From NCBI RefSeq assembly GCF_009696275.1, contig NZ_VUMI01000025.1, positions 1 through 64,000 of the forward strand: a DNA stretch of 64,000 bases, given 5' to 3'. Positions 52,444 to 62,166 of this stretch are shown piece after piece; within the stretch, counting starts at the first letter, position 1; each line of letters opens with the position of its first letter. Both the position numbers and the translations under genes were made by a program. Source of the stretch: Eisenbergiella porci. Lineage in GTDB: Bacteria; Bacillota; Clostridia; Lachnospirales; Lachnospiraceae. The notes under the pieces were generated by a model that was not told where the DNA came from, did not search any database, and saw only the letters and a program-made list of their open reading frames with translations.

Positions 52444-55317
52444 CTATTTTGAAAGATTCAGATATTCCGTTATTATTTCTTCAGGCATCAGGCCTCCGCC
52501 TGTGGCCCACACGATGTGGGTCGCCTGGGCGGTCTTTTCATAAAGGCCCTGTTGTTTGAGCCAGGCGCGTCCCTGTTCTCCGGCCAGGATTTTGGGGCCG
52601 CCCAGGCAGGCGCAGGCGGAGGGTTCTATTATCACGCCTTCCGTTTCGTTAAGCCGTTGCATCCATCCGGGAAGGCATTCGTCCTGTACCGTATAAATGC
52701 CGTCCAGAAGCGGACGCATATTGCGTGCCACAAGCTCTGAGGGCCGCCCTACCGCCAGGCCGTCCGCCAGCGTTTTCCCGCTCAGTCCGAAGTCCTGTAC
52801 GCAGACTTGATCCCCTTTGCCGGTTGCCATGCCAAGGAGCATACAGGGGCTTTGCACCGGTTCCGCAAAAAAGCAGTGCACCGCGTCCCCGAATACATAT
52901 TTCAACCCCAGGGTAATGCCGCCCGGCGCGCCTCCCACGCCGCAGGGCAGGTAAACAAACAACGGATGATCACCGTCCACGGGGATCTGTTTATCCGCCA
53001 GCTGTTTTTTCAGCCGGAGTGCGGCGGCGGCATAGCCCAGAAACAGTCTGGAGGAATGTTCGTCATCCACAAAATAACTGTTTTCATCCGCATCGGACAG
53101 CGCCCTGCCCTCTTTGACCGCAGCGCCGTAATCTCCCTCATATTCTTTTACAATAACCCCTTTGCTCCGGAGGAGATCTTTTTTCCACTGCCTGGCGTCC
53201 GAGGACATATGCACCACCGCCCGATAGCCGATGGCTGCGCTCATAATGCCGATGCTCAGTCCCAGGTTTCCTGTAGAGCCCACCTGCATGGTATAGTGTG
53301 AAAAAAAGTCCCTGTGCTTCAAAAGGACGGAATAATCATCCGTTTCCTTCAGAAGCCCGGCCTTCAGGGCGAGCTCCTCCGTGGCTGCAAGTACCTCGTA
53401 AATGCCGCCTCTGGCTTTGACGGATCCGGCCACCGCCAGCTCACTGTCCAGCTTCATGAGCATGCGTCCATGTCTGAGAGGCTCCCCCTCTCCCGCCCCG
53501 CAGCCGTCCCAGAGGCTTTCCGCCATGGCCGGGATATCCTGCAGCGGGGATTCGATGATTCCTCCGGTTTTCTGAAGCTCCGGGAAGCAGCCTTCCAGAA
53601 ATGGGGCGAACCTGAGCAGGCGCGCCTGGGCCTCTTCTATATCCGCCATCGTAAAGTCCAGGCTTTCCTTCGCTTTTGCGAAAGAAACACGGTGGGGATT
53701 GATCCAGAAGACCTCCCTCTGCGCTGTCACCCGGGCGATGATATCCGATGCTTCCTCCATTGCCGCATCCGGCACTGCCTGTGGCTGCGGACCCACCGTT
53801 TCCTTTGTGGAAACGGCGTGATCCAGGGAGCGCTGCAGGCGGAATACCTCATCAGGGAAGCGGTTCAGCGTTTCCTCCTCTGTCAGCGGCTCCGTATGGA
53901 TCCGGCCATCCCAGACCATTTTTTCCCGCTCGTCTCCCAGCGGCTTCCATTCCGGGATGCCCTCCCAGTTGGGATCTCCGGTTTCGAAAAAGCGGACGTA
54001 GCTTTCATAGATAATTTCCGCGGTCTTTCTACGTTCCTCCAGGGCAATTCCGGGGAATAAAGCATCATCCCGCCAGGCGCCGTCAAATGCGGCGGACTGA
54101 TCCAGCACATGGGACGCCGTACCGAAATCCATGCTGTAATACCAGACCTGGCTTCCGTTTTTCGCCAGAAGTTCCGCCAGGCGCCTGCTGTAGGTACGGT
54201 ACATGTAGTCGGAAAGAAGCTGTTCCCATTTCAGCGCCCTGCGTAAAGCTAAACCACTTTCTTCCTGCCGCTCCCCGGCGTCGAACTCCTCGAATTCCTC
54301 TATGGCAATCTCCGCGTTCTGCCCAAACAGGGCCCTGGCAATGGCAGGGCAATGGGCCGTAAAATCAGGATCGCCCAGGCGGCGGAATACCATTTCATGG
54401 CGGCAGCTGCCCACAATTGCCTTGCCCGACCAATGCCTGCCGCTTCTCAGCGCTTCCCTCCAGTCCATGGGAACCGTAATTCCATCGGCAACCGGGCCGA
54501 AGGTACAAGTATTTCCCGGATTATCCACAAGCCGCTCCTGTACTGCCAGCAGGTTATCCACATCCATGGTCAGGATATCCTCCGGCCTTTTAAGCCCTGC
54601 CAGCGAGAAAAAGGAATCCGCAACCGCAGCAGCTGTTTCTTCTTCACGGATACACTGGTAAGCGCCGCTGGCCATCAATACCTGGCTGCAACAGGTTTTC
54701 AGCTCCGGCCTCAGCAGAAGCGCGCCAAGAGTCTTGGCTCCTGCGGATTCGCCAAACACGGTAATCCTGCTGCGGTCGCCTCCAAACTCCCCGATATTAT
54801 CATATATCCAGCGCAGGGCCGCCAGCTGATCCAGGGTCCCGTTGTTTCCGGTGCCCCGGTATTCCTCACCCAGCGCAGTTCCCAGATAAAGATAACCCAA
54901 TACGCCCAGGCGGTAATTTATGGAAACATAAATAAAGCTATGATCGCGTATGATCTGTTTTCCGCTCCGGTCACGGTTGCTTCCGTTCTGGAATGCGCCG
55001 CCGTGAATATAGACCGCCACAGGCAGGCCCCTTCCTTCCCGGCGCGCCTCCAGGGCGGCCCGCGCCGAAACATAAATATTCAGATTCAGACAGTCCTCCC
55101 CGTATTCCTTCCGCCCTTCCAAACCGGCCTGCGTTTCTTGCGCAGGATGGGACTGGACCGCTTTTTTACCAAACGCGTCAGCCTGAAACATCCCTTCCCA
55201 GTTTATTTCCCGGGGCGCCTGAAACCGCTCCGCCCGGGCATAGGGAATCCCCAGAAAATTCTGAAGTCCGTTTTCCTCAAATCCTTCCACATAACCGCCT
55301 GTTGTTTTGATTCTCAT
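52444..55317 (-). CDS. Carboxylesterase-D-serine dehydratase fusion protein
   Basis: A single 957-residue frame with two complete enzymes. Residues 1 to about 495 are a type-B carboxylesterase: oxyanion segment YIHGGAFQNG (105-109), nucleophile serine in FGESAGA (S191), probable acid E308 (SCRHEMVF) and histidine H403 (ASHVLDQS). Residues about 525-957 are a DsdA-type D-serine ammonia-lyase: ITAQ-like start REVFWINPHR, RFAPFL, then GSVKARGGIYEVL with the PLP lysine K634, GSTGNLGLSIG (680-690), YLPCGVGG and THIVWATGGGLMPEE. The linker is about 25 residues. D-serine is converted to pyruvate and ammonia; the esterase substrate is unknown. The ATG overlaps the lpd stop by four bases, so it is the last gene of the glycine cleavage operon. 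No signal peptide is present, so it is cytoplasmic. I know of no described enzyme of this form. Confidence 0.9.
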   Translation of the reverse strand: MRIKTTGGYVEGFEENGLQNFLGIPYARAERFQAPREINWEGMFQADAFGKKAVQSHPAQETQAGLEGRKEYGEDCLNLNIYVSARAALEARREGRGLPVAVYIHGGAFQNGSNRDRSGKQIIRDHSFIYVSINYRLGVLGYLYLGTALGEEYRGTGNNGTLDQLAALRWIYDNIGEFGGDRSRITVFGESAGAKTLGALLLRPELKTCCSQVLMASGAYQCIREEETAAAVADSFFSLAGLKRPEDILTMDVDNLLAVQERLVDNPGNTCTFGPVADGITVPMDWREALRSGRHWSGKAIVGSCRHEMVFRRLGDPDFTAHCPAIARALFGQNAEIAIEEFEEFDAGERQEESGLALRRALKWEQLLSDYMYRTYSRRLAELLAKNGSQVWYYSMDFGTASHVLDQSAAFDGAWRDDALFPGIALEERRKTAEIIYESYVRFFETGDPNWEGIPEWKPLGDEREKMVWDGRIHTEPLTEEETLNRFPDEVFRLQRSLDHAVSTKETVGPQPQAVPDAAMEEASDIIARVTAQREVFWINPHRVSFAKAKESLDFTMADIEEAQARLLRFAPFLEGCFPELQKTGGIIESPLQDIPAMAESLWDGCGAGEGEPLRHGRMLMKLDSELAVAGSVKARGGIYEVLAATEELALKAGLLKETDDYSVLLKHRDFFSHYTMQVGSTGNLGLSIGIMSAAIGYRAVVHMSSDARQWKKDLLRSKGVIVKEYEGDYGAAVKEGRALSDADENSYFVDDEHSSRLFLGYAAAALRLKKQLADKQIPVDGDHPLFVYLPCGVGGAPGGITLGLKYVFGDAVHCFFAEPVQSPCMLLGMATGKGDQVCVQDFGLSGKTLADGLAVGRPSELVARNMRPLLDGIYTVQDECLPGWMQRLNETEGVIIEPSACACLGGPKILAGEQGRAWLKQQGLYEKTAQATHIVWATGGGLMPEEIITEYLNLSK

Positions 55318-56705
55318 GTTCTCTCCTGTTGCAGCAACCGGGCCGCTTCACCGATGCCCTCCCCAAAGGTGGGATGGGGATGGATGACTCCGGCCAGCTC
55401 CCCTGCGGTAATTCCGCGGCTGATTGCCAGCGCAAGCTCTCCAATCATATCGGTGGCGCGGGCGCACATCAGCTGCGCTCCCACAATTTTTTCATTATCC
55501 TCCCGTGCCACAAGCCTGATAAAACCTCTCTCCTGGCCGGAAAGCACGAATTTTCCGTTCAGGGACATTATGTACTTCGCTGTTTTTACCGGGACGCCTG
55601 AAGCCTTTGCTTCCTCACAGGTAAGGCCCGCACAGGCAATTTCCGGATCTGTATATACGCAGGAAGGAATGACCCTTCTGTCTATGGAAGGTTCCCTGCC
55701 TTCCATATGATCCAGCGCAAGCAGCCCCTCCGCAGTGGCAGCGTGAGCAAGCTGTATGCCCCCTGTCACGTCTCCCACGGCGTATATGCCGGGAATCCGG
55801 GTCCGGTAATTCTCGTCCACAGGAATGCGTCCACGCTCCGTCCCGCTTGGCCCCAGCAGCTGCCCTGACCAGACGGACTCCCCGTCCGCCCTGCGGCCCA
55901 CCGCTGCCAGAAGCCCTTTTGCGGAAGCCGAAAACGCCTGTCCTTTTTCTTCATAATAACATACAAAGCCTCCCTCTTGCATTCTTTCCACACGGGTTAC
56001 GGAAGCTTTTGTATGGATATCCACACCTCTTTTTTTCAGTATCATTTTCAGATTCTGGGAAATCTCCCGATCCATGCCGGGCAAAATCCGATCCATGGCC
56101 TCCAGTACGGTGACCTTTTTCCCCAGGTCAGAATAGAAGGAGGCAAATTCCATGCCGATCACGCCTCCGCCTATAATAATAAGGCTGTCGTATGGTTTCT
56201 GTCTTGCAAGAAGGCCGGCGCTGTCCTCCACACCGGGCAGATCGATTCCCGGAATCGGCGGAACAGCGGTTTTAGCCCCGGCCGCGATAAGGATGCGGGG
56301 CGCTGTAAGAAGAATTTCCTCTTTTCCTGTCGTTACCAGCACCTTTTCTTTTTCTAGGATCCGGCCGGTACCGGTAAAAAGAGTCACACCCTTTTTCTGA
56401 AACTGCACGGCAATTCCCTCCCGCAGGGAGGAGATTACCTCAAGACGGCGTTCCTGCAGCCGGGCCATATCCACATGAGCCTCCGACACGCTCAGCCCCT
56501 CCGCCTGCGCTTCCTGCAGCCTGCGGTACAAACCTGAAGCATGAAGCAATGTCTTTGTGGGAATACAGCCGCGATTCAGACAGGTTCCTCCCAGCTCATC
56601 TTTTTCTATGACAGCCACCCTGCGGCCGCCCTCCGCCGCACGAAGCGCCGCCGGATAGCCTCCCGGCCCTGCGCCGATAACAATCAAATCAAATTCCTGT
56701 GCCAT
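55314..56705 (-). CDS. lpdA: Dihydrolipoyl dehydrogenase
   Basis: A 463-residue flavoprotein that reoxidises dihydrolipoyl groups (here of GcvH) with NAD+. It has the FAD loop VIGAGPGGYPAALRAAEGG, redox disulfide GGTCLNRGCIPTKT, the NAD loop IIGGGVIGMEFASF, the second FAD loop IYAVGDVTGG, and the C-terminal active-site histidine-glutamate pair in VIHPHPTFGEGIGEA. Start is preceded by GGGAGGTAA. It lies 30 bases after lplA in the glycine cleavage operon. Confidence 0.96.
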   Translation of the reverse strand: MAQEFDLIVIGAGPGGYPAALRAAEGGRRVAVIEKDELGGTCLNRGCIPTKTLLHASGLYRRLQEAQAEGLSVSEAHVDMARLQERRLEVISSLREGIAVQFQKKGVTLFTGTGRILEKEKVLVTTGKEEILLTAPRILIAAGAKTAVPPIPGIDLPGVEDSAGLLARQKPYDSLIIIGGGVIGMEFASFYSDLGKKVTVLEAMDRILPGMDREISQNLKMILKKRGVDIHTKASVTRVERMQEGGFVCYYEEKGQAFSASAKGLLAAVGRRADGESVWSGQLLGPSGTERGRIPVDENYRTRIPGIYAVGDVTGGIQLAHAATAEGLLALDHMEGREPSIDRRVIPSCVYTDPEIACAGLTCEEAKASGVPVKTAKYIMSLNGKFVLSGQERGFIRLVAREDNEKIVGAQLMCARATDMIGELALAISRGITAGELAGVIHPHPTFGEGIGEAARLLQQERT

Positions 56706-56735
56706 TAATTACCTCCCGCTGCCAAAGGCCGCATA

Positions 56736-57731
56736 TTATAAAAGCAGGCCCAGCAGTCTTTCCAAATCATCCTTCATGGATGCCTGCAGCCTGTTTTGCG
56801 CCGGTATCTGCCGGAAGGCCTCCGCAACCGCAGCCTTCGTCAGCTGTGTTCCGGGAAGCGCCTCCGTAAGCGCAGTCACCAGCTGTGTATCCAACGCATC
56901 CGTATGGAGGATCAATTCACTAATCCTCCCCCCATCCGCCTTCAGCGCAAGCTGTACCTCTCCCCAGGAAAAACGGCGGGAAATTTCATCGCTGAAGGGA
57001 ATCTGTCTGCCATACTTCCATTCCCAGGAAGCAAAGGCAGCCGCCCGGCTGCGGATTTCACCACCCTCCAGCCGTTCTCCCGGAAACGGCTCCACCGGCA
57101 GCCCGTAGCGCCCGGCGAAGGCCTCCTTCAGCACAACAGCCATCCTTTCCTTCGTAAGCTCCGGCATCAGATCACACAGATTGATGACCCGGCTGCGCAC
57201 GGACTCCACCCCTTTGGATTCCAGCTTCTGCCTGGAAACATGCAGATATTTTTCCATCTGCTCCTGATCCGCGTGCATGAGTATCGTACCATGATGGTAA
57301 CAGCAGTCTCCCGTAGAATAATACGCATTTCCTGAAAATTTACATCCGTTGATGGTGATATCGTTACGGCCGCTTTTACAGGCGGAAAGCCCCAGGCGTT
57401 TCACCGCCTCCAGGACGACATCCGTCTGTTTATCCACATCATAATTGCACCTGCGCGCCAGAAAAGTGAAATTCAAGTTCCCCAAATCATGAAATACGGC
57501 GCCGCCGCCGGAAAGACGGCGGGCAAGATACCCGCCGTCCGCCTCCAGCTCCTTCGTCCTGCATTCCTTCCAGGCATTCTGGTTCCGTCCGATGACCACC
57601 GTCCGTTCATTCTGCCACAAATAAAGAATACATTCGTCCTCTCCCGCCTGGTACATCAGATATTCTTCCAGCCCCATATTCTGATACGGATTAAAACAGC
57701 CTGATTCTATGGTATATATTTTTTTTATCAT
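56736..57731 (-). CDS. lplA: Lipoate-protein ligase
   Basis: A 331-residue ligase that activates lipoate with ATP and attaches it to target lysines, here presumably GcvH K64. Motifs are LARRLSGGGAVFHDLGNLNFTF, the catalytic-lysine region INGCKFSGNAYY and YHHGTILMHAD. The C-terminal about 75 residues are the small accessory domain. It overlaps gcvPB by four bases, which makes coordinated lipoylation of the H protein likely. Confidence 0.94.
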   Translation of the reverse strand: MIKKIYTIESGCFNPYQNMGLEEYLMYQAGEDECILYLWQNERTVVIGRNQNAWKECRTKELEADGGYLARRLSGGGAVFHDLGNLNFTFLARRCNYDVDKQTDVVLEAVKRLGLSACKSGRNDITINGCKFSGNAYYSTGDCCYHHGTILMHADQEQMEKYLHVSRQKLESKGVESVRSRVINLCDLMPELTKERMAVVLKEAFAGRYGLPVEPFPGERLEGGEIRSRAAAFASWEWKYGRQIPFSDEISRRFSWGEVQLALKADGGRISELILHTDALDTQLVTALTEALPGTQLTKAAVAEAFRQIPAQNRLQASMKDDLERLLGLLL

Positions 57732-59170
57732 AATCCATAATGCAGTTTGGGATTCCTGGCCGCCTGCACCTCATCCAGCCGTGAAATTTCCGTCTTATGG
57801 GGTGCGCTGCGTATCCACTCCGGATCCTCCTGCGCCTTTCTGTGAATTTCCATAAAAGCCGAAATCAGCTCCTCCAGATTCTCCGGGGATTCCGTTTCCG
57901 TAGGCTCAACCATCAACGCTTCATGCACGATGAGAGGGAAATACATGGTAGGCGGATGGATCCCGTAATCAAGCAGCGCCTTTGCAATGTCCATGGCGCT
58001 GACCTGCAGCTCCTCCTTTTCCGGCTGAAGGGTCATGACAAACTCATGCATGCAGGTTTCCTGATAGGCCATGTGATACGCCTCCGACAGCCTGACACGC
58101 AGATAATTGGCATTCAGCACCGCCATATGGGCGGCATCCCTGATCCCCTCGGCCCCCAGTGTAAGCGCGTAACACAACGCCTTCACCACCACGAGGAAAT
58201 TGCCGTAAAACGCCCTTACCATGCCAATGGATTTTTCATAATCCGCTCTGTAAAAAACGCCGTTTTCTTCCCGGATTTCCTTACCCGGCAGAAATTTTCC
58301 CAGAAAAGCCTTACAGCCCACCGGACCGCTTCCCGGCCCTCCGCCTCCGTGGGGCGTGGAAAAGGTCTTATGCAGGTTCAGATGCACCGTATCAAAGCCC
58401 ATATCTCCCGGCCTTGCCACGCCCATCACCGCATTCAGGTTGGCGCCGTCATAATAGCACAGGCCGCCGGACTCATGGACAATGCGGGTAATTTCCAGGA
58501 TATTTTTGTCAAAAAGCCCTACAGTATTGGGATTGGTCAGCATCAGCCCAGCCGTATCCTCTCCCACCGCCGCCTTCAGCGCCTCCAAATCCACACAGCC
58601 TTCCTTCGTGGAAGGGATATTGATGACCTGATATCCTGCCATCGTGGCGCTGGCAGGATTGGTGCCGTGGGCGGAATCCGGAACGATGATTTTTGTCCGT
58701 TTTACGTCCCCCCGGCTTTCATGGTAGGCCCGGATGAGAAGAAGGCCGGTAAACTCCCCATGCGCCCCGGCCGCCGGCTGGAAGGTCATGGCATCCATTC
58801 CCGTGATTTCACAGAAAACCCGCTCTGCATCGTGAAGGACATGCAGACAGCCCTGCACCGTCTCCTCCGGCTGCAGGGGATGAATCCGCGTGAAGCCGGG
58901 AAGAGAAGCCATTTCGTCATTCAGCTTGGGGTTATATTTCATGGTACAGGAGCCCAGGGGATAGGAACCGTCATTCACTCCGTGGGTGGCATTGGCCAGC
59001 GCGGTATAATGCCGGCTGATGTCGTTTTCCGATACCTGGGGAAGACGCAGCGGACTTTTCCTTCCGGCCGCGGAAAGCGGCTTTTCCCCGGTTCCGATTA
59101 CCGGCACATCACATTCCGGCAGTATACTGCAGCGCCTGCCCGGAACACTTCGTTCAAAAATCAGTTTCAT
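57728..59170 (-). CDS. gcvPB: Glycine dehydrogenase (decarboxylating) subunit 2
   Basis: A 480-residue subunit with the PLP lysine in HLNLHKTFSTPHGGGGPGSG. It forms with GcvPA the P-protein, which decarboxylates glycine and passes the methylamine to lipoyl-GcvH. It starts KLIFERSVPGRRC and has ANATHGVNDGSYPLGSCTMKYNPK, typical of subunit 2. Start 59170 is selected because its ATG overlaps the gcvPA stop (ATGA) and GGAGGTG lies eight bases upstream; 59179 is an alternative. Confidence 0.96.
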   Translation of the reverse strand: MKLIFERSVPGRRCSILPECDVPVIGTGEKPLSAAGRKSPLRLPQVSENDISRHYTALANATHGVNDGSYPLGSCTMKYNPKLNDEMASLPGFTRIHPLQPEETVQGCLHVLHDAERVFCEITGMDAMTFQPAAGAHGEFTGLLLIRAYHESRGDVKRTKIIVPDSAHGTNPASATMAGYQVINIPSTKEGCVDLEALKAAVGEDTAGLMLTNPNTVGLFDKNILEITRIVHESGGLCYYDGANLNAVMGVARPGDMGFDTVHLNLHKTFSTPHGGGGPGSGPVGCKAFLGKFLPGKEIREENGVFYRADYEKSIGMVRAFYGNFLVVVKALCYALTLGAEGIRDAAHMAVLNANYLRVRLSEAYHMAYQETCMHEFVMTLQPEKEELQVSAMDIAKALLDYGIHPPTMYFPLIVHEALMVEPTETESPENLEELISAFMEIHRKAQEDPEWIRSAPHKTEISRLDEVQAARNPKLHYGL

Positions 59171-60486
59171 TGTCCGCACACCTCCTTCACCAGACTTACC
59201 AGCTCATCCATTTCTTCTCTCGAATTCTTTTCCGTGGCGCACCACAGCAGGTTCCCGTCCGGCAGCAGAAGCCCGCCCAGAAAACCCTTTCCCTCCAGCG
59301 CTCCCAGAAGCCTTTTCCCATCCACCGGGGAAGCCGTAACAAACTCATGGAAAAATTCCTTTTTATAAACCGGAGGCAGCCCGGCTTTTTCCAGCTCCTT
59401 CTGCAGATAATGCGCCTTGGAGGCGCACAGGACAGCCGTCTGTGTAATCCCCTCCGGCCCCATGGCGGACAGATACACGGACGCGATCAGAGCACAGAGC
59501 GCCTCATTGGAACAGATATTGCTGCCTGCTTTTTCCCTGCGGATGTGCTGCTCCCTTGCCTGAAGCGTGAGCACAAAGCCTCTGTTCCCCCTGGAATCCA
59601 CTGTTTCCCCCACAATACGGCCCGGCAGCTTACGCATCATATCCCTGGAAGCTGCCATAAAGCCCAGATAAGGGCCGCCGAAGGATAAAGGCAGGCCCAG
59701 CGGCTGCCCTTCCCCCACCGCCACATCGGCCCCGCATTCCCCGGGTGTCTCCACAATAGCCAGCGCAATGGGATTGCAGCCCATGATGAGCTTCCCACCC
59801 CTTTCATGGACGGCCTCGGCGCATGCCCTCCCGTCCTCCAGGATTCCATAAAAATTAGGCTGCTGCACATAAAAACACGCCACCGTGTCATCCAGCATGC
59901 TTTTCAGAGCCTCCAAATCCGTGCTTCCGTCCCTGGCCGGCACCATTTCCACTACAGCCTGCCTGCCGTGGCAATAGGTTTTTATCACCTCCGTCACCTG
60001 AGGATTGGTGGTTTCGGAAACCAGCACGCGGGTGCGTTTTCTTTCCCTGCACATGAAAACACCCTCTGCCGCAGCGGACGCGCCGTCATAAACGGAAGCG
60101 TTGGCAGCGTCCAGGCCTGTCAGTTCACAGATCATCGTCTGATATTCGAAAATAGACTGAAGCAGCCCCTGGCTGATTTCCGCCTGATACGGCGTATAGG
60201 CGGTGACAAATTCCTCCTTCGAAACAACCTCCTTTACAATAGACGGAATATAATGATCATAAGCGCCTGCGCCCCTGAAAATATGGCGGAAGATACGGTT
60301 TTCCTCCGCATAGTCTTCCATTTTCCGGGCAGCTCCCAGCTCTGACAGCCCTTTAGGCAGCTGCAGTTCCCCCTTCAACTTTACTTCCTCAGGCAGCGCC
60401 GCAAACAGCTCCTCCGTGGAAGTAAGGCCCACAATTTCCAGCATCCTCTGTCTTTGTTCTTCTGTTGTCGGTATGTAGGATCCCAT
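59167..60486 (-). CDS. gcvPA: Glycine dehydrogenase (decarboxylating) subunit 1
   Basis: A 439-residue subunit 1 of the P-protein. Conserved segments are SYIPTTEEQRQRMLEIVG, FRGAGAYDHYIPSIV, SKEEFVTAYTPYQAEISQGLLQ, YDGASAAAEGV and GGPYLGFMA. It lacks the PLP lysine, which is in subunit 2, as in all two-subunit P-proteins. Start 60486 has AAAGGGGG upstream; 60513 is an alternative that would overlap the gcvH stop. Confidence 0.95.
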   Translation of the reverse strand: MGSYIPTTEEQRQRMLEIVGLTSTEELFAALPEEVKLKGELQLPKGLSELGAARKMEDYAEENRIFRHIFRGAGAYDHYIPSIVKEVVSKEEFVTAYTPYQAEISQGLLQSIFEYQTMICELTGLDAANASVYDGASAAAEGVFMCRERKRTRVLVSETTNPQVTEVIKTYCHGRQAVVEMVPARDGSTDLEALKSMLDDTVACFYVQQPNFYGILEDGRACAEAVHERGGKLIMGCNPIALAIVETPGECGADVAVGEGQPLGLPLSFGGPYLGFMAASRDMMRKLPGRIVGETVDSRGNRGFVLTLQAREQHIRREKAGSNICSNEALCALIASVYLSAMGPEGITQTAVLCASKAHYLQKELEKAGLPPVYKKEFFHEFVTASPVDGKRLLGALEGKGFLGGLLLPDGNLLWCATEKNSREEMDELVSLVKEVCGQ

Positions 60487-60512
60487 TCCCTTTTCCCCCT
60501 TTCCCGGCCGCA

Positions 60513-60896
60513 TTACTGCTTCCGGGTTTCCACATACACTTCATAATCCGCAGCGTCCAGCAGCTCCTCCTGATCCGTAATATCCTTTACCCTGATCATC
60601 CAGGCTTCATTGGCATCCGTATTAATCAGTTCGGGACTGTCCAGCAGCTCTTCATTGATTTCCTCCACAATTCCGGTCACCGGGGAATACACATCCGATA
60701 CCGCTTTTACGGACTCCACATCCCCGAAGGGCTCCCCGGCGGTTACCTCATCCCCTTCCTCAGGCAGATTCACGAATACCAGGTCTCCCAGCTCCTTCTG
60801 CGCATAATCGGTAAGGCCGATCCGCGCGCTGCCGTCTTCTTCAAATAAAACCCATTCATGAGATTTGGAATACTTGTAATTATCCGGATAATTCAT
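60513..60896 (-). CDS. gcvH: Glycine cleavage system H protein
   Basis: A 127-residue lipoyl carrier. The lipoylated lysine is K64 in [14 protein letters not shown]. Start and end follow the family: [25 protein letters not shown]. The lipoyl group would be attached by LplA encoded two genes downstream. The 88-base gap before it holds an imperfect repeat copy (ATAACTGT at 60963-60970). Confidence 0.97.
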   Translation of the reverse strand: MNYPDNYKYSKSHEWVLFEEDGSARIGLTDYAQKELGDLVFVNLPEEGDEVTAGEPFGDVESVKAVSDVYSPVTGIVEEINEELLDSPELINTDANEAWMIRVKDITDQEELLDAADYEVYVETRKQ

Positions 60897-60984
60897 ATAT
60901 TTTTCCTCCTGTTTTATGCCCTTCAGGCACTTTTATTTAAATTTTATAGCTTTCCCCTGCAATAACTGTAAAAGAACTGAACCC

Positions 60985-62070
60985 TTACCTTTTATAAAAA
61001 GGAAGCTCCACGATTTCCGCTTCCACGCGGCGGCCCCGCACCTCGGCCTCCACCCGCCTTCCTGGCACTGCCTCCTCCGCCTGAAGCAGCGCCATAGCCA
61101 CCGGATATCCCAGGTAAGGCGCATGGGTTCCGGAAGTCGTAACCCCGATTTTCCCATCCCCCGCATATACTCCGGCCTGCTCCCTGATAATTCCTCTTCC
61201 CGTCACTTTCAGGCCAACCCTTTTTCTTGACGGGGTTCCCTGTTTCTCAAGAGCATCCCTGCCGATAAAATTCTTCTTCATTTTTACCGCAAAAGAAAGC
61301 CCTGACTCCAGAGGAGAAATCGTATCATCCATTTCATGACCATATAGCGGCATGGCGGCCTCCAGCCGGAGCGTATCCCGCGCCCCCAGCCCGCAGGGAA
61401 TCAGCCCCTCCTCCCTTCCGGCCTCCATCAACGCTTCCCACAACGCCGGCGCGTCCCCGGCCGCCATATACAACTCAAACCCATCCTCGCCGGTGTAACC
61501 GGTCCTGGAGATAACGCACCGGATACCCGCCGCCTCCCCCTCAAAAATACAGCTATAATACTTCTCAGGAATAACCTCATCCCCTGCAACCCTGCCAAGA
61601 ATCCCCCGAGCCTTCGGCCCCTGAAGCGCTATCTGCCCCACATTATCCGAAATATCCCGGAATTTGGCGCCGCCCCTCTGATGCTCCAGCATCCACGCAA
61701 AATCCTTATCCTTATTTGCCGCGTTCACCACAAAGAAATAATGATTATCCCTGACCTTATAAACAATCAGATCATCCACCACCCCGCCGTTTTCATTACA
61801 CATGGGACTATACCTGGCCTGACCGTCACGCATATTCGTAAAATCATTCGTCAGCAGATAATTCAGATTCTCCAACGCCCCCTCCCCTTCACAAAGTATT
61901 TCCCCCATATGGGATACATCAAAAAGCCCGCAGTCCCGTCTCACCGCCATATGTTCCTGAATCACCCCGTACCCCTCATACTGCACCGGCAAAAGATACC
62001 CTGCAAACGGCACCATCTTCCCGCCATACCTCACATGAACATCATACAACGACGTCCTCCGCTCCTCCAT
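60985..62070 (-). CDS. gcvT: Aminomethyltransferase, glycine cleavage T protein
   Basis: A 361-residue enzyme that releases ammonia from aminomethyl-lipoyl-GcvH and makes 5,10-methylene-tetrahydrofolate. Visible are KMVPFAGYLLPVQYEG, RRDCGLFDVSHMGE, the folate-binding SRTGYTGEDGFELY and GLGARDTLRLEAAMPLYGHE. Start ATG 62070 with AAGGAG is preferred; the open frame extends to 62142 through the riboswitch terminator region without homology. It is the first gene of the operon behind the glycine riboswitch. Confidence 0.97.
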   Translation of the reverse strand: MEERRTSLYDVHVRYGGKMVPFAGYLLPVQYEGYGVIQEHMAVRRDCGLFDVSHMGEILCEGEGALENLNYLLTNDFTNMRDGQARYSPMCNENGGVVDDLIVYKVRDNHYFFVVNAANKDKDFAWMLEHQRGGAKFRDISDNVGQIALQGPKARGILGRVAGDEVIPEKYYSCIFEGEAAGIRCVISRTGYTGEDGFELYMAAGDAPALWEALMEAGREEGLIPCGLGARDTLRLEAAMPLYGHEMDDTISPLESGLSFAVKMKKNFIGRDALEKQGTPSRKRVGLKVTGRGIIREQAGVYAGDGKIGVTTSGTHAPYLGYPVAMALLQAEEAVPGRRVEAEVRGRRVEAEIVELPFYKR

Positions 62071-62130
62071 TACCCCCAGCTCCTTCCTTTTTAAAAACAA
62101 AATTCCCATCCACAAAAAATATTTCCGCAC

Positions 62131-62166
62131 GCAAAAAGGCATACGGCGCTAACAGCCATATGCCTT
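62131..62166 (-). terminator. Riboswitch expression-platform terminator
   Basis: On the minus strand AAGGCATATGGC pairs with GCCGTATGCCTT around a seven-base loop and is followed by T5. It lies directly between the glycine aptamers and gcvT, so glycine binding presumably prevents its formation. Confidence 0.8.

Noticed and set aside
52444-55317. Esterase/DsdA fusion as product of the same deletion decay seen elsewhere
   Set aside because: Both domains are complete at the junction, the frame is open throughout, and all catalytic motifs are kept, unlike the five decayed loci.
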